From GCA-001735895 sp964488685 (GTDB lineage Bacteria; Pseudomonadota; Gammaproteobacteria; GCA-001735895), in contig CAZAVY010000014.1 in NCBI GenBank assembly GCA_964488685.1, forward strand, positions 1 to 42,049: DNA of 42,049 nt. Reading direction: 5' to 3'. Of the stretch, positions 31,929-40,095 are shown in pieces; positions within the stretch are counted from its first letter, which is position 1, and each line of letters begins with the position of its first letter. The position numbers were made by a program, and so were the translations under genes. Below the pieces are notes generated by a model. The model was not told the DNA's origin. It saw nothing but the letters and a program-made list of their open reading frames with translations, and searched no databases.

Positions 31929-34925
31929 ATGTCACAACAATATCGTAGCAGTAACGGAGGGCAAATAAATCGAAAGCGCTGGATCAGCTTTACCTTCGAC
32001 GGAAAATCCTACACCGGGTTTGAGGGCGACACTCTCGCATCGGCCTTACTCGCAAACGGCGTGCACCTGTTGGGACGCAGTTTCAAGTATCACCGACCGC
32101 GCGGTATTCAAACGGCCGGCTCGGAAGAACCCAACGCAATTGTCGAGTTGCGCACCGGCCCGCGTAAAGAACCCAATACGCGCGCCACCACGATCGAGCT
32201 TTTCGAGGGCCTGGTCGCCAACAGCCAAAACCGCTGGCCTTCGCTGAGATTCGATATAATGGCGGTCAACAACTTGCTTTCGCCACTATTATCAGCGGGA
32301 TTTTATTACAAGACTTTCATGTGGCCGGCTTCATTCTGGACTCACGTATATGAGCACGTCATCCGTCGTGCGGCCGGCCTTGGCACCGCCCCCACCGAAG
32401 CCGACCCCGATTTTTACGAACAATGCCATGAGCATTGTGACGTGTTGATCGTAGGTTCCGGACCCGCAGGACTATCTGCCGCGCTGGCAGCAGCGAAAAC
32501 CGACGCGCGCGTTATCCTCGTTGACGAGCATCCGTTACTGGGCGGGTCGCTGAACAACGAAAATTTCACCATCGACGGTAAAGCCGGCAGCGAATGGGCC
32601 GCCGATACGGTGAAGAAACTTGAAGCCATGAACAATGTTCATCTATTCCGGCGCACCACCTTGTTTGGTTACTACGATCACAACGTAGTCGCCGCCATCG
32701 AAAAAGTAAACGATCACCTGCCGGTGCCGCCAAAGGGACACCCGCGCCAACGGTTGTGGACCTTTTATCCGGGCCGAGTGGTCATCGCCACCGGCGCAAC
32801 GGAACGCCCGCTGGTTTTTGGCAATAATGACAAGCCGGGCGTAATGCTGGCCGGCGCCGCACGTACCTACATCAATCGCTATGGTGTCAAACCCGGTCGA
32901 CGCGCCGTAATTGCAACCAATAACAACGACGCCTATCGTAGCGCGATTGATTTACATCGTGCCGGCGTCATCGTGGTCGCGGTGGTCGATTCACGCCCGC
33001 ATCCGGATGCACCCCTGGCAACCGAGCTCGAAAATCTATCGATTCGCCTGATCACCGGTAGCACTGTCGGAGCGGCCGAAGGTCGTCAACACGTCACCTC
33101 TGCCAAGATCGTTAAAACCCGGGGCGACACGCTGGAACCGGAGCGCATCGACTGCGACCTGATCGCCTGTTCCGGCGGCTGGAACCCGAATGTGCATCTG
33201 CATAGCCAATCGGGCGCCAGGCCGGTTTACGATGAAACGATCACAAGCTTTGTGCCCGGCGAGTCGCGTCAGGCGGAGGTATCGGTTGGGGCGGCCCGTG
33301 GTTGTTTCTCGTTGCGAGGGTGTCTCGAGCAAGGCCGTACCGCCGGTATCGAAGCGGCGAATATGGCCGGTTTCAAGGCCAAAAAAATTGCAGGTATCGC
33401 CAAATCCGGGGATGATGGCGCCTACACGATCGAGGCATTGTGGATATCACCGACACCTTACAACAAGAACTACAAACTATTCGTCGACCAACAGAACGAC
33501 GTCAAGGTCAGCGACGTCGAACTGGCCTCCCAGGAAGGATATGATTCAGTCGAATTATTAAAACGCTATACCACCCAGGGGATGGCAACCGATCAGGGCA
33601 AGACCAGCAACGTCAATGCGCTTGCAATACTCGCCTGTCAGCGGGGTGAACCGGTGCCCGAGGTCGGCATAACCACCTTCCGCCCACCCTATGTCCCGGT
33701 CGCAATGGGAGTTTTTGCCGGTCATAGCGTCGGTTACGATTTCATGCCGGTACGGCGTACCGCGATCCACGACTGGAATGAAAAACAGGGTGCCGTGTTT
33801 ATTGAAGCCGGCTTGTGGTTAAGAGCTCGCTACTATCCGCAAAAGCCGGATGACACCCTGGACGATTGCTATATCCGCGAAACCATTGCGACGCGCAACA
33901 ATGTCGCGCTGGTCGATGTAACATCGCTGGGGAAGATCGATATCCAGGGGCCGGACGCGGCCGAATTTTTGAATCGCCTGTATATCAACAACTGGCTCAA
34001 ACTACCGGTGGGAAAGGCGCGCTACGGTGTAATGTTGCGTGAAGACGGGATGGTGTTCGATGACGGTACCACTTCGCGTCTAGCTGAGAATCACTTCTAC
34101 ATGACAACGACCACCGCCAACGCGGCTGTGGTACTGGCGCATATGGAACAGTATCACCAGATCGAATGGCCCGAGATGGACGTGGTTTTTTGCTCGGTTA
34201 CCGAACAGTGGACCGGAATTGCAGTTGCCGGACCCAACAGTCGTAAATTGCTGCAAAGGGTTATCGATATCGACATCAGCAATGAAGCCTTTCCGTTCAT
34301 GGGTGCCGGCGAATGCATGATGAACCGTATTCCTGGGCGTTTGTTCCGGATTTCGTTTTCCGGTGAACTCGCCTTTGAAATCAACGTGCCCGCCGACTAT
34401 GGCGAGCAGGCCTGGCTCGAACTGCTCGAAGCCGGCAAGGAAATGGGCGTTTCGGTTTACGGCACCGAAGCACTCGGCGCCATGCGGATCGAAAAGGGTC
34501 ACGTCGCCGGCTCCGAACTCGACGGTCGCACCACCGCCAAAGACCTGGGCCTCGACGGGATGGCCAACCGTTCCAAGCATTTTATCGGTAAACACAATTC
34601 AGAGCGCCCGGCGCTTGTCGTTGACGGCCGCTTGCAGGTGGTTGGACTGAAATCACTCGAACCCGGCAGAAACCTGCGCATCGGTGCTCAACTGGTCGAT
34701 CTCGAGGTTAAACTCGAGACCGTGAGCCGATCACAGGGCCATGTAACGGCCACTACCTTCAGCCCACAACTCGACTGCGGCATCGCGCTCGGCCTGTTGT
34801 GCGGCGGCGCTTCACGTCATGGTGAAACGATTGAAGCGGTATTTCCGCTCGATGACGAAAAACTCAAAGTCGAGGTCTGTCATCCGGTGTTCATCGATCC
34901 CGAGGGAGATCTGGTCCGTGCCTGA
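31929..34925 (+). CDS. soxA: Sarcosine oxidase subunit alpha SoxA
   Basis: Large subunit (998 aa, typical). The N-terminal 2Fe-2S-ferredoxin-like fold (residues 1-110; FEGDTLASALLANGVHLLGR, SFKYHRPRG) leads into an NAD-binding two-domain oxidoreductase (about 170-480; LIVGSGPAGLSAALAAA, VVIATGATERPLVF). The C-terminal third (about 600-990) is a GcvT-type folate-binding domain (DVTSLGKIDIQGPDAAEFLN, KYGT-like region, GTEALGAMRIEKGH), which accepts the methylene group. It overlaps the soxG start by eight bases. All parts look intact. Confidence 0.96.
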   Translation: MSQQYRSSNGGQINRKRWISFTFDGKSYTGFEGDTLASALLANGVHLLGRSFKYHRPRGIQTAGSEEPNAIVELRTGPRKEPNTRATTIELFEGLVANSQNRWPSLRFDIMAVNNLLSPLLSAGFYYKTFMWPASFWTHVYEHVIRRAAGLGTAPTEADPDFYEQCHEHCDVLIVGSGPAGLSAALAAAKTDARVILVDEHPLLGGSLNNENFTIDGKAGSEWAADTVKKLEAMNNVHLFRRTTLFGYYDHNVVAAIEKVNDHLPVPPKGHPRQRLWTFYPGRVVIATGATERPLVFGNNDKPGVMLAGAARTYINRYGVKPGRRAVIATNNNDAYRSAIDLHRAGVIVVAVVDSRPHPDAPLATELENLSIRLITGSTVGAAEGRQHVTSAKIVKTRGDTLEPERIDCDLIACSGGWNPNVHLHSQSGARPVYDETITSFVPGESRQAEVSVGAARGCFSLRGCLEQGRTAGIEAANMAGFKAKKIAGIAKSGDDGAYTIEALWISPTPYNKNYKLFVDQQNDVKVSDVELASQEGYDSVELLKRYTTQGMATDQGKTSNVNALAILACQRGEPVPEVGITTFRPPYVPVAMGVFAGHSVGYDFMPVRRTAIHDWNEKQGAVFIEAGLWLRARYYPQKPDDTLDDCYIRETIATRNNVALVDVTSLGKIDIQGPDAAEFLNRLYINNWLKLPVGKARYGVMLREDGMVFDDGTTSRLAENHFYMTTTTANAAVVLAHMEQYHQIEWPEMDVVFCSVTEQWTGIAVAGPNSRKLLQRVIDIDISNEAFPFMGAGECMMNRIPGRLFRISFSGELAFEINVPADYGEQAWLELLEAGKEMGVSVYGTEALGAMRIEKGHVAGSELDGRTTAKDLGLDGMANRSKHFIGKHNSERPALVVDGRLQVVGLKSLEPGRNLRIGAQLVDLEVKLETVSRSQGHVTATTFSPQLDCGIALGLLCGGASRHGETIEAVFPLDDEKLKVEVCHPVFIDPEGDLVRA

Positions 34926-35523
34926 TCAAAAAATCTTACCGCTACGCCTGTCGCCGCTGTTACTGTCTGCCGGCAATTTCATCGTTGACTGCGACAAGGT
35001 TCGCCTGGTCGAGCGCAAGTCGATGACCGCAGTACAGGTACTGAGTTTCAAGGGCAAACACCAGCACACCGCCGCCGCAATCGGCAAATTGCTAGGATTC
35101 GAATGTTCAACCCTCCCCGGGCTCTGCGGCACGGACGGCAAAACTCAGATCATCTGGAACGGAGCCAACAGCTGGATGCTAGTGGGTTGCGATGACGAGA
35201 CCGGACGAGATCCCGGTGAATTATTTAAAACATTACAGCAGGCGATTGCAGATCTGGGTGCAGTCGTCGATCAAAGTCACGGTCGTTGCGGATTGCGACT
35301 GAGTGGCTCCTGTGCGCGCAAGGTAATGGCGAAAAACACCGCGATCGATCTTCACCCGCGAACCTTTGGCCCCGGTCGGTGCGCGCTTACTTCGGTTGCG
35401 CATATGAATGTCACGGTAGTTCAGGTCGACGATGTGCCGACTTACGATTTGTTCGTGGCTCGCAGTCTGGCACGCTCATTCGCGCATGCGATAGAGCACG
35501 CCTGCCGGGAATTTGAAAGCTAG
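34918..35523 (+). CDS. soxG: Sarcosine oxidase subunit gamma SoxG
   Basis: Smallest catalytically silent subunit (201 aa) of heterotetrameric sarcosine oxidase, structurally related to the GcvT C-terminal domain. The start is a GTG overlapping the end of soxA by eight bases, with GGGAGA eight bases upstream; the longer open frame back to 34819 lies inside soxA and is ignored. The sequence shows IWNGANSWMLVG, VVDQSHGRCGLRLSG and RKVMAKNTAIDLHPRTFGPG, with CALTSVAHMNVTVVQVDD at the end of the domain, all in the order expected for SoxG. It is the last gene of soxBDAG. Confidence 0.93.
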   Translation: MPDQKILPLRLSPLLLSAGNFIVDCDKVRLVERKSMTAVQVLSFKGKHQHTAAAIGKLLGFECSTLPGLCGTDGKTQIIWNGANSWMLVGCDDETGRDPGELFKTLQQAIADLGAVVDQSHGRCGLRLSGSCARKVMAKNTAIDLHPRTFGPGRCALTSVAHMNVTVVQVDDVPTYDLFVARSLARSFAHAIEHACREFES

Positions 35524-35550
35524 GCGTCTGTCGGACTCCAGACCTTCGAA

Positions 35551-35814
35551 TTAACGCAGCGCTTTCAGGTTGGAAATCAGCGCATCTTTCTTGCGATTCA
35601 TCTCTTCTCTGATCTGATGCGCCAGATCGAGTTCAGGCCCGCAGCAATTAGCCGTCGTCTGTAGATGATTATTGGTTGTTTTTTCAACGGTCTTTACCAG
35701 CAATTGGCTTACGATTTTAGTAATCTGGTCTTTTTCCGAATCTGACAGCTCATGGGTCGACAAGGCCCCCACAATCGACGCGGTTGTATCCTCTATTGAA
35801 CTTTCAACTGACAT
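35551..35814 (-). CDS. Small hypothetical helical protein
   Basis: 87-aa product that I do not recognise. It is predicted to be soluble and mostly helical, Ser/Thr-rich near the start (MSVESSIEDTTAS), with a central HELSDSEKDQITKIVSQLL, a CC pair (about residue 58) and a basic C-terminal helix (IREEMNRKKDALISNLKAL). GGAAAG five bases before the ATG at 35814 supports that start over the upstream TTG. It lies 19 bases downstream of the gamma-synthase-like gene on the same strand, so the two are probably co-transcribed. It could be an accessory protein of that enzyme, which is only inference. Confidence 0.6.
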   Translation of the reverse strand: MSVESSIEDTTASIVGALSTHELSDSEKDQITKIVSQLLVKTVEKTTNNHLQTTANCCGPELDLAHQIREEMNRKKDALISNLKALR

Positions 35815-35833
35815 CAATCTTTCCTCAAGTTGG

Positions 35834-36982
35834 TTAGGGTGCTTTCAGGCTCTGCTCGAGATCGTCTATTAATTCCTGACAATTTTCAATCCCAATCGAC
35901 AGGCGAAGCAGGTTTGGCGGTACTTCGCTATGCGGCCCTTCAACCGACGCACGGTGCTCGATCAGGCTTTCGACCCCTCCCAGAGAAGTCGCGCGCACAA
36001 ACAAGCGGGTATTACCGGCGATACATTTGGCTTCTTCGGCACCCCCTTTGACGAGTAATGATAACATCCCACCGTAGCCCTGTGTCATCTGCCGTTTTGC
36101 AATTTCATGCCCGGGATGACTTTCGAGTCCCGGATACAATACTTGTTGCAAACGTGGATGGCCCTCAAAATGCTGCGCAACACGCAACGCGCTCTGCGAT
36201 GATTTCTCGAACCGAAGATACAAGGTCCGCATGCCGCGCAACAATAACCAGGCATCAAAGGGACCCAGGACACCTCCAGTCAGGGTCCGTACCAGTTTGA
36301 TTTCTTCCCAGCGTTCATCCTGTTTCGCTGTCACCAGGATACCCGCGACCACATCACTGTGGCCATTGAGGTACTTGGTCGCCGAGTGAAACACGATATC
36401 GGCGCCGTAATCGAGTGCCCGGGTAGTCACGGGGGACGCAACCGTGCCGTCCACCGCCAGTATCGCATCGGCGGCATGCGCGATCTCGGCGGCAAGTGCT
36501 ATATCAATCACTTCCCAGGTCGGATTCACCGGCGTTTCGATCCAGACCACCGAGGTTTTCCCGGGCTGAACCAGTCGCCGCAGATCGTCGATATCAGCGG
36601 CATCGAACAGGCTTAATTCGATCGAGCGCTTTTCCGAAATACGGCGCAGCCAATCCTGCGCACCGTGATACATGACGCGCGGAGCAACCACCTGCTCACC
36701 CGAATTCACAGTCTCGAACAACGCGCAGACCGCCGCCATACCCGAAGCAAAGCACTGCGCTTCGACGCCACCGTCAAGTTCTGCGCAAACATTCTCCAGC
36801 ACTTCCCAGGTCGGATTCCCGTTTCGACTATAACTATAGTGACTCAGATATTCGTATTCCTGATCCCTGGAGTAGGTCGTTGAAAATTGCAGCGGCGGGC
36901 TGATCCCGCCGGTCTTTTCATCCACATAGTGGCCAGCCTGGGGCAGCAGCGACTCGAGCGAAATTTCGTTCTCGTTTTTCAT
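35834..36982 (-). CDS. Cystathionine gamma-synthase/lyase-family PLP enzyme
   Basis: Cys/Met-metabolism PLP enzyme of fold I, 382 aa. Hallmarks are the phosphate-binding Tyr/Arg region YSYSRNGNPTWEVLE (about 50-62), FASGMAAVCALFE, WIETPVNPTWEVID, the Asp at 178 in ILAVDGTVASPV, Schiff-base Lys203 in HSATKYLNGHSDVVAG, and RLSIGIENCQELIDDL at the end. It could act as cystathionine gamma-synthase, gamma-lyase, methionine gamma-lyase or O-succinylhomoserine sulfhydrylase; sequence alone does not decide. It is divergent from dddP across about 108 bases, so a sulfur-metabolic link to DMSP breakdown is possible (inference). Confidence 0.88.
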   Translation of the reverse strand: MKNENEISLESLLPQAGHYVDEKTGGISPPLQFSTTYSRDQEYEYLSHYSYSRNGNPTWEVLENVCAELDGGVEAQCFASGMAAVCALFETVNSGEQVVAPRVMYHGAQDWLRRISEKRSIELSLFDAADIDDLRRLVQPGKTSVVWIETPVNPTWEVIDIALAAEIAHAADAILAVDGTVASPVTTRALDYGADIVFHSATKYLNGHSDVVAGILVTAKQDERWEEIKLVRTLTGGVLGPFDAWLLLRGMRTLYLRFEKSSQSALRVAQHFEGHPRLQQVLYPGLESHPGHEIAKRQMTQGYGGMLSLLVKGGAEEAKCIAGNTRLFVRATSLGGVESLIEHRASVEGPHSEVPPNLLRLSIGIENCQELIDDLEQSLKAP

Positions 36983-37090
36983 TGAAATTACGGTTGCGCT
37001 ATAGTGATCGGAATCATAAAAAAATATTATGTTAACACCTTTAATGGATTATTCTTTCATTTGTTACCCTAGTCTAATCGAGATAATTCC

Positions 37091-38434
37091 ATGACTTCTT
37101 CACCCTTTTCGATTGATAGCTCCGATCGCAAAATCGATCCTTACCGCAATCCCGAACAAGCAATGAAGCCGGACGGCTCGCCGGACGATAACGATCGCGT
37201 CGAAATCGGTCCGACCGCGCGCGCGTTTGCCGAATGGGAAGCGCTCGGCCTCGAGATACCGCAGCTCGATTCGATGCGCGAGTTTCGCTTGCATCGTTTG
37301 ACGCAGGAGTTGCAAAAACACGATTACGGCGGCATCGTATTATTCGATCCGCTCAACATTCGCTATGCCACCGATAGCTGCAACATGCAACTGTGGACAA
37401 CACACAACCCGGCACGGGCCTGTTTTGTCTCGGCCGACGGCTATATCGTATTGTTCGATTTCCATAGTTGCGATCACCTGTCGGCGCACTTGCCGCTGGT
37501 TAGGGAATTGCGCAGCGGCGCATCCTTCTATTATTTCGAATCGGCGCATCGCGGCGCGGAACACGCAAACCAGTTTGCCCGCTCCATCGACGAGTTGATG
37601 CGCGCTCATGCGGGCGATAATCGACGCATCGCGGTAGATAAAATCGAGATTGCTGGATTACGCGCGCTGGAAAAAATTGGTTTGAAGATTTTCGAAGGCC
37701 AGGAAGTAACCGAAATCGCCCGCGTAATCAAAGGCCCGGATGAAATCAAGGCGCTACGCTGCGCGGTAGCTGCATGCGAGGCCGCGATGCATGAGATGCA
37801 GGACGCGGTCGAAGCCGGCAAGAGCGAAAATGAAATCTGGTCGGTGTTGCACGCCGGCAACATCAGGCGCGGTGGCGAATGGCTCGAGACGCGGATTTTT
37901 TCCTCGGGGCCACGCACCAATCCATGGTTCCAGGAATCGGGGCCACGCATCATCCGCGATGGCGATCTGCTCGCCCTCGATACCGACTTGATTGGTACCT
38001 ATGGCATGTGCTGTGATATCTCGCGTACCTGGTTGTGCGGCGATGTCGAACCGAGCCGGGCGCAAAAAGATATCTATCAGATGTCCTACCATCATGTTAT
38101 GACCAATATGGAATTGCTTAAACCCGGAATCAAGTTCAGCGAGATTACCGAGCAGGCCCACCGACTACCGGACAATTACATTCCGAACCGATACGGAGTC
38201 GTGATGCACGGCGTTGGCCTGTGCGATGAATACCCGGCGATTCGTTACCGCGAGGACTACGATGCCTACGGCTACGATGGCGTGATCGAGCCGGGCATGA
38301 TGATTTGCGTCGAGGTTTACGCCGGCGAAGCCGGTGGCAAGGAAGGCGTCAAACTCGAAGACCAGGTGCTGATTACCGAAGACGGCTACGAAAATCTGAC
38401 CCGCTACCCGTTCGAAGAAGCGCTGTTGAAGTAA
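37091..38434 (+). CDS. dddP: DMSP lyase DddP
   Basis: Cleaves dimethylsulfoniopropionate to dimethyl sulfide and acrylate; a member of the M24 metallopeptidase fold that lost peptidase activity. The 447-aa product follows DddP from roseobacters closely: RKIDPYRNP, NDRVEIGPTARAFAEW, FDPLNIRYATD, MQLWTTHNPARACFVSADGY and SSGPRTNPWFQESGPR. The six metal ligands are visible as Asp297 and Asp299 (DTDLIG), Asp309 (CCDISR), His373 (MHGVGLCDE), Glu408 (CVEVYAG) and Glu423 (KLEDQV). These are each two positions above the published ligands in Ruegeria DddP, as I recall them. It is a single gene, divergent from the gamma-synthase-like enzyme. Confidence 0.92.
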   Translation: MTSSPFSIDSSDRKIDPYRNPEQAMKPDGSPDDNDRVEIGPTARAFAEWEALGLEIPQLDSMREFRLHRLTQELQKHDYGGIVLFDPLNIRYATDSCNMQLWTTHNPARACFVSADGYIVLFDFHSCDHLSAHLPLVRELRSGASFYYFESAHRGAEHANQFARSIDELMRAHAGDNRRIAVDKIEIAGLRALEKIGLKIFEGQEVTEIARVIKGPDEIKALRCAVAACEAAMHEMQDAVEAGKSENEIWSVLHAGNIRRGGEWLETRIFSSGPRTNPWFQESGPRIIRDGDLLALDTDLIGTYGMCCDISRTWLCGDVEPSRAQKDIYQMSYHHVMTNMELLKPGIKFSEITEQAHRLPDNYIPNRYGVVMHGVGLCDEYPAIRYREDYDAYGYDGVIEPGMMICVEVYAGEAGGKEGVKLEDQVLITEDGYENLTRYPFEEALLK

Positions 38435-38435
38435 A

Positions 38436-40001
38436 TTAGTGCGTCGGTTCGTTAATCGGCTCTTCGCCTTTCAACGCTTCCTTGCGTTTAGCCATATAGG
38501 CTTCAAGCGCTTCGATGATCGCCGCGTCGACAACCGGGGCCCTAAACTCCTGCAGAATTTTCGGCCAAAGCTCGGTTGCCCGGGTGGTGGCGTCTTTGGC
38601 ACCCGCCAGCGTCCAGTTTTCACTGTTTTGCCAGTCGCTGATAAAAGGCTGATAGAAAGCGTCCTTATAACGCTCCATGGTATGCGCGCAACCAAAAAAA
38701 TGTCCCCCCGGTCCCACTTCGCGCATCGCTTCCAGGCCGACCTCTTCCAGGTCGATCTTGAGCGGCTCCAGCATCTTGCTCATATGTTGCAGCATTTCGC
38801 AGTCGATAACGAGTTTCTCGAATGACGCGACCAGGCCACCTTCGAGCCATCCCGCCGCGTGAAAAATCAGATTGCCATGACCCATGACCGCACCCCACAT
38901 CGCCATCTGGGTTTCGTAGGTTGCCTGCGCATCGACCGCATTCGATGCATTGCAGGCACTACTGCGATAGGGCAGCCTGTATTTGCGCGCCAACTGGCCA
39001 CCGGCGATATTGGCGAGTGCGTTTTCCGGTGTGCCGAATGCCGGTGAACCTGAACGCATGTCAACATTGGAAGTAAAGCCACCGTAAACCACCGGCGTAC
39101 CGGGGTTGGTGAACTGTAACAAGGCAATTCCAACCAGTGCTTCGGAATTTTGCTGCGCCAGCGCAGCTGCCATCGTGGACGGTGTCATGGCGCCCATCAG
39201 GGTAAACGGCGTTACCGTCACCGGCTGCCCGAACAGGGCCATCTGCATCGCGCCGTAGGCCATCGAATCATCCAGCTTGCGCGGTGAATTGACGTTGATA
39301 TTGGTCATAACGCCAGGATTTGGTTTCATTTCTTCCATGCTGAGCCCGCAGGCTATAGCGCTCATTTCGATCGCATCGCGGGCTCGCCCACCCCCGATTC
39401 CGGTGGCGAAAAAAGGTTTATCGGACAGTGTTAAATTGACAAAGGTAGTATCGAGATGGCGCGAGTTGGCCGGCATCTCGGTCGGTGCGGTTGCCTGGTT
39501 ACCGAAGAAAGTCAGGACATTGAAGTACTGACCGAAACGGATCAGCTTCTTGTAGTCTTCAAAGTTCCCCGCACGGCGGCCATTGATATTGTCATGCACA
39601 TTAGGTGTGCCGGATACGAGGCCGAAGTTGATCACATCTCCGCCGACCTTGAGGGTTTGCCCGGGATTGCGCGGCACCACGTCAAAGGTTTCGGGCGCCA
39701 GGGCCACGGTTTCAAGTAACAGTGCCCGATCCATCCGCACCACACCGTTTTCGTCTACCGAAGCGCCCGCCTTGCTGAACACATCGAGTGCCTGTTCGCC
39801 AATCACCTCGATCCCCTCCTGTTCGATGATTCGCAACGAAACATCGTGAATGAATTCGAGTTGCTCCTGGTTCAGGGCTTCGAGCGGCGCAAATCGATTG
39901 CGCAGAATTTTGCGGTCGATTTGATGAATCACCTCGACCGGCGCTGAAGGCCGGTTGCGGGTACGACGACGGTTCGATCTGACCATTAGGGCATGTAGCA
40001 T
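38436..40001 (-). CDS. Trimethylamine methyltransferase (MttB)-family protein, non-pyrrolysine
   Basis: Corrinoid-dependent methyltransferase superfamily member (COG5598-like), 521 aa. The family core is visible: LVSGTPNVHDNINGRRAG, FFGNQATAPTEMPANSRHLD, VMTNINVNSPRKLDDSMAYG, YGGFTSNVDMRSGSPAFGTPE and EVGPGGHFFGCAHTMERYKDAF. There is no in-frame TAG, so it lacks pyrrolysine and belongs with MtgB-like proteins that demethylate quaternary amines such as glycine betaine. No corrinoid protein is encoded nearby. A second ATG at 39986 (MVRSNRRR) is an alternative start. It is divergent from a GlxA/AraC regulator, its likely controller. Confidence 0.9.
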   Translation of the reverse strand: MLHALMVRSNRRRTRNRPSAPVEVIHQIDRKILRNRFAPLEALNQEQLEFIHDVSLRIIEQEGIEVIGEQALDVFSKAGASVDENGVVRMDRALLLETVALAPETFDVVPRNPGQTLKVGGDVINFGLVSGTPNVHDNINGRRAGNFEDYKKLIRFGQYFNVLTFFGNQATAPTEMPANSRHLDTTFVNLTLSDKPFFATGIGGGRARDAIEMSAIACGLSMEEMKPNPGVMTNINVNSPRKLDDSMAYGAMQMALFGQPVTVTPFTLMGAMTPSTMAAALAQQNSEALVGIALLQFTNPGTPVVYGGFTSNVDMRSGSPAFGTPENALANIAGGQLARKYRLPYRSSACNASNAVDAQATYETQMAMWGAVMGHGNLIFHAAGWLEGGLVASFEKLVIDCEMLQHMSKMLEPLKIDLEEVGLEAMREVGPGGHFFGCAHTMERYKDAFYQPFISDWQNSENWTLAGAKDATTRATELWPKILQEFRAPVVDAAIIEALEAYMAKRKEALKGEEPINEPTH

Positions 40002-40046
40002 TGAGAATCAGGGATCTATTCTCGGCAATGTATCTTCAAATAACTT

Positions 40047-40078
40047 TTATATTTGAGACTATTATTGTTATATTTGAG
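40047..40078. promoter_or_regulatory. Direct-repeat operator of the AraC type
   Basis: TTATATTTGAG occurs twice in the same direction, at 40047-40057 and 40068-40078, exactly 21 bp apart (two helical turns), in the 94-bp spacer between the MttB-family gene and the divergent AraC-type regulator. A related inverted half-site (TTCAAATAAC, 40035-40044) lies next to the first. Two-turn direct repeats are the standard binding mode for AraC-family dimers or double-HTH monomers. Confidence 0.6.
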
Positions 40079-40095
40079 CAAATAGTAGATCGTCA

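Noticed and set aside
37091..38434. Xaa-Pro dipeptidase
   Set aside because: N-terminal blocks (RKIDPYRNP, NDRVEIGPT) and the arrangement of six ligands fit DddP, not proline peptidases.
38436..40001. Possible pyrrolysine-containing MttB
   Set aside because: There is no in-frame TAG in the 521 codons, and no pylS/pylT is visible, so it is a non-pyrrolysine homologue.
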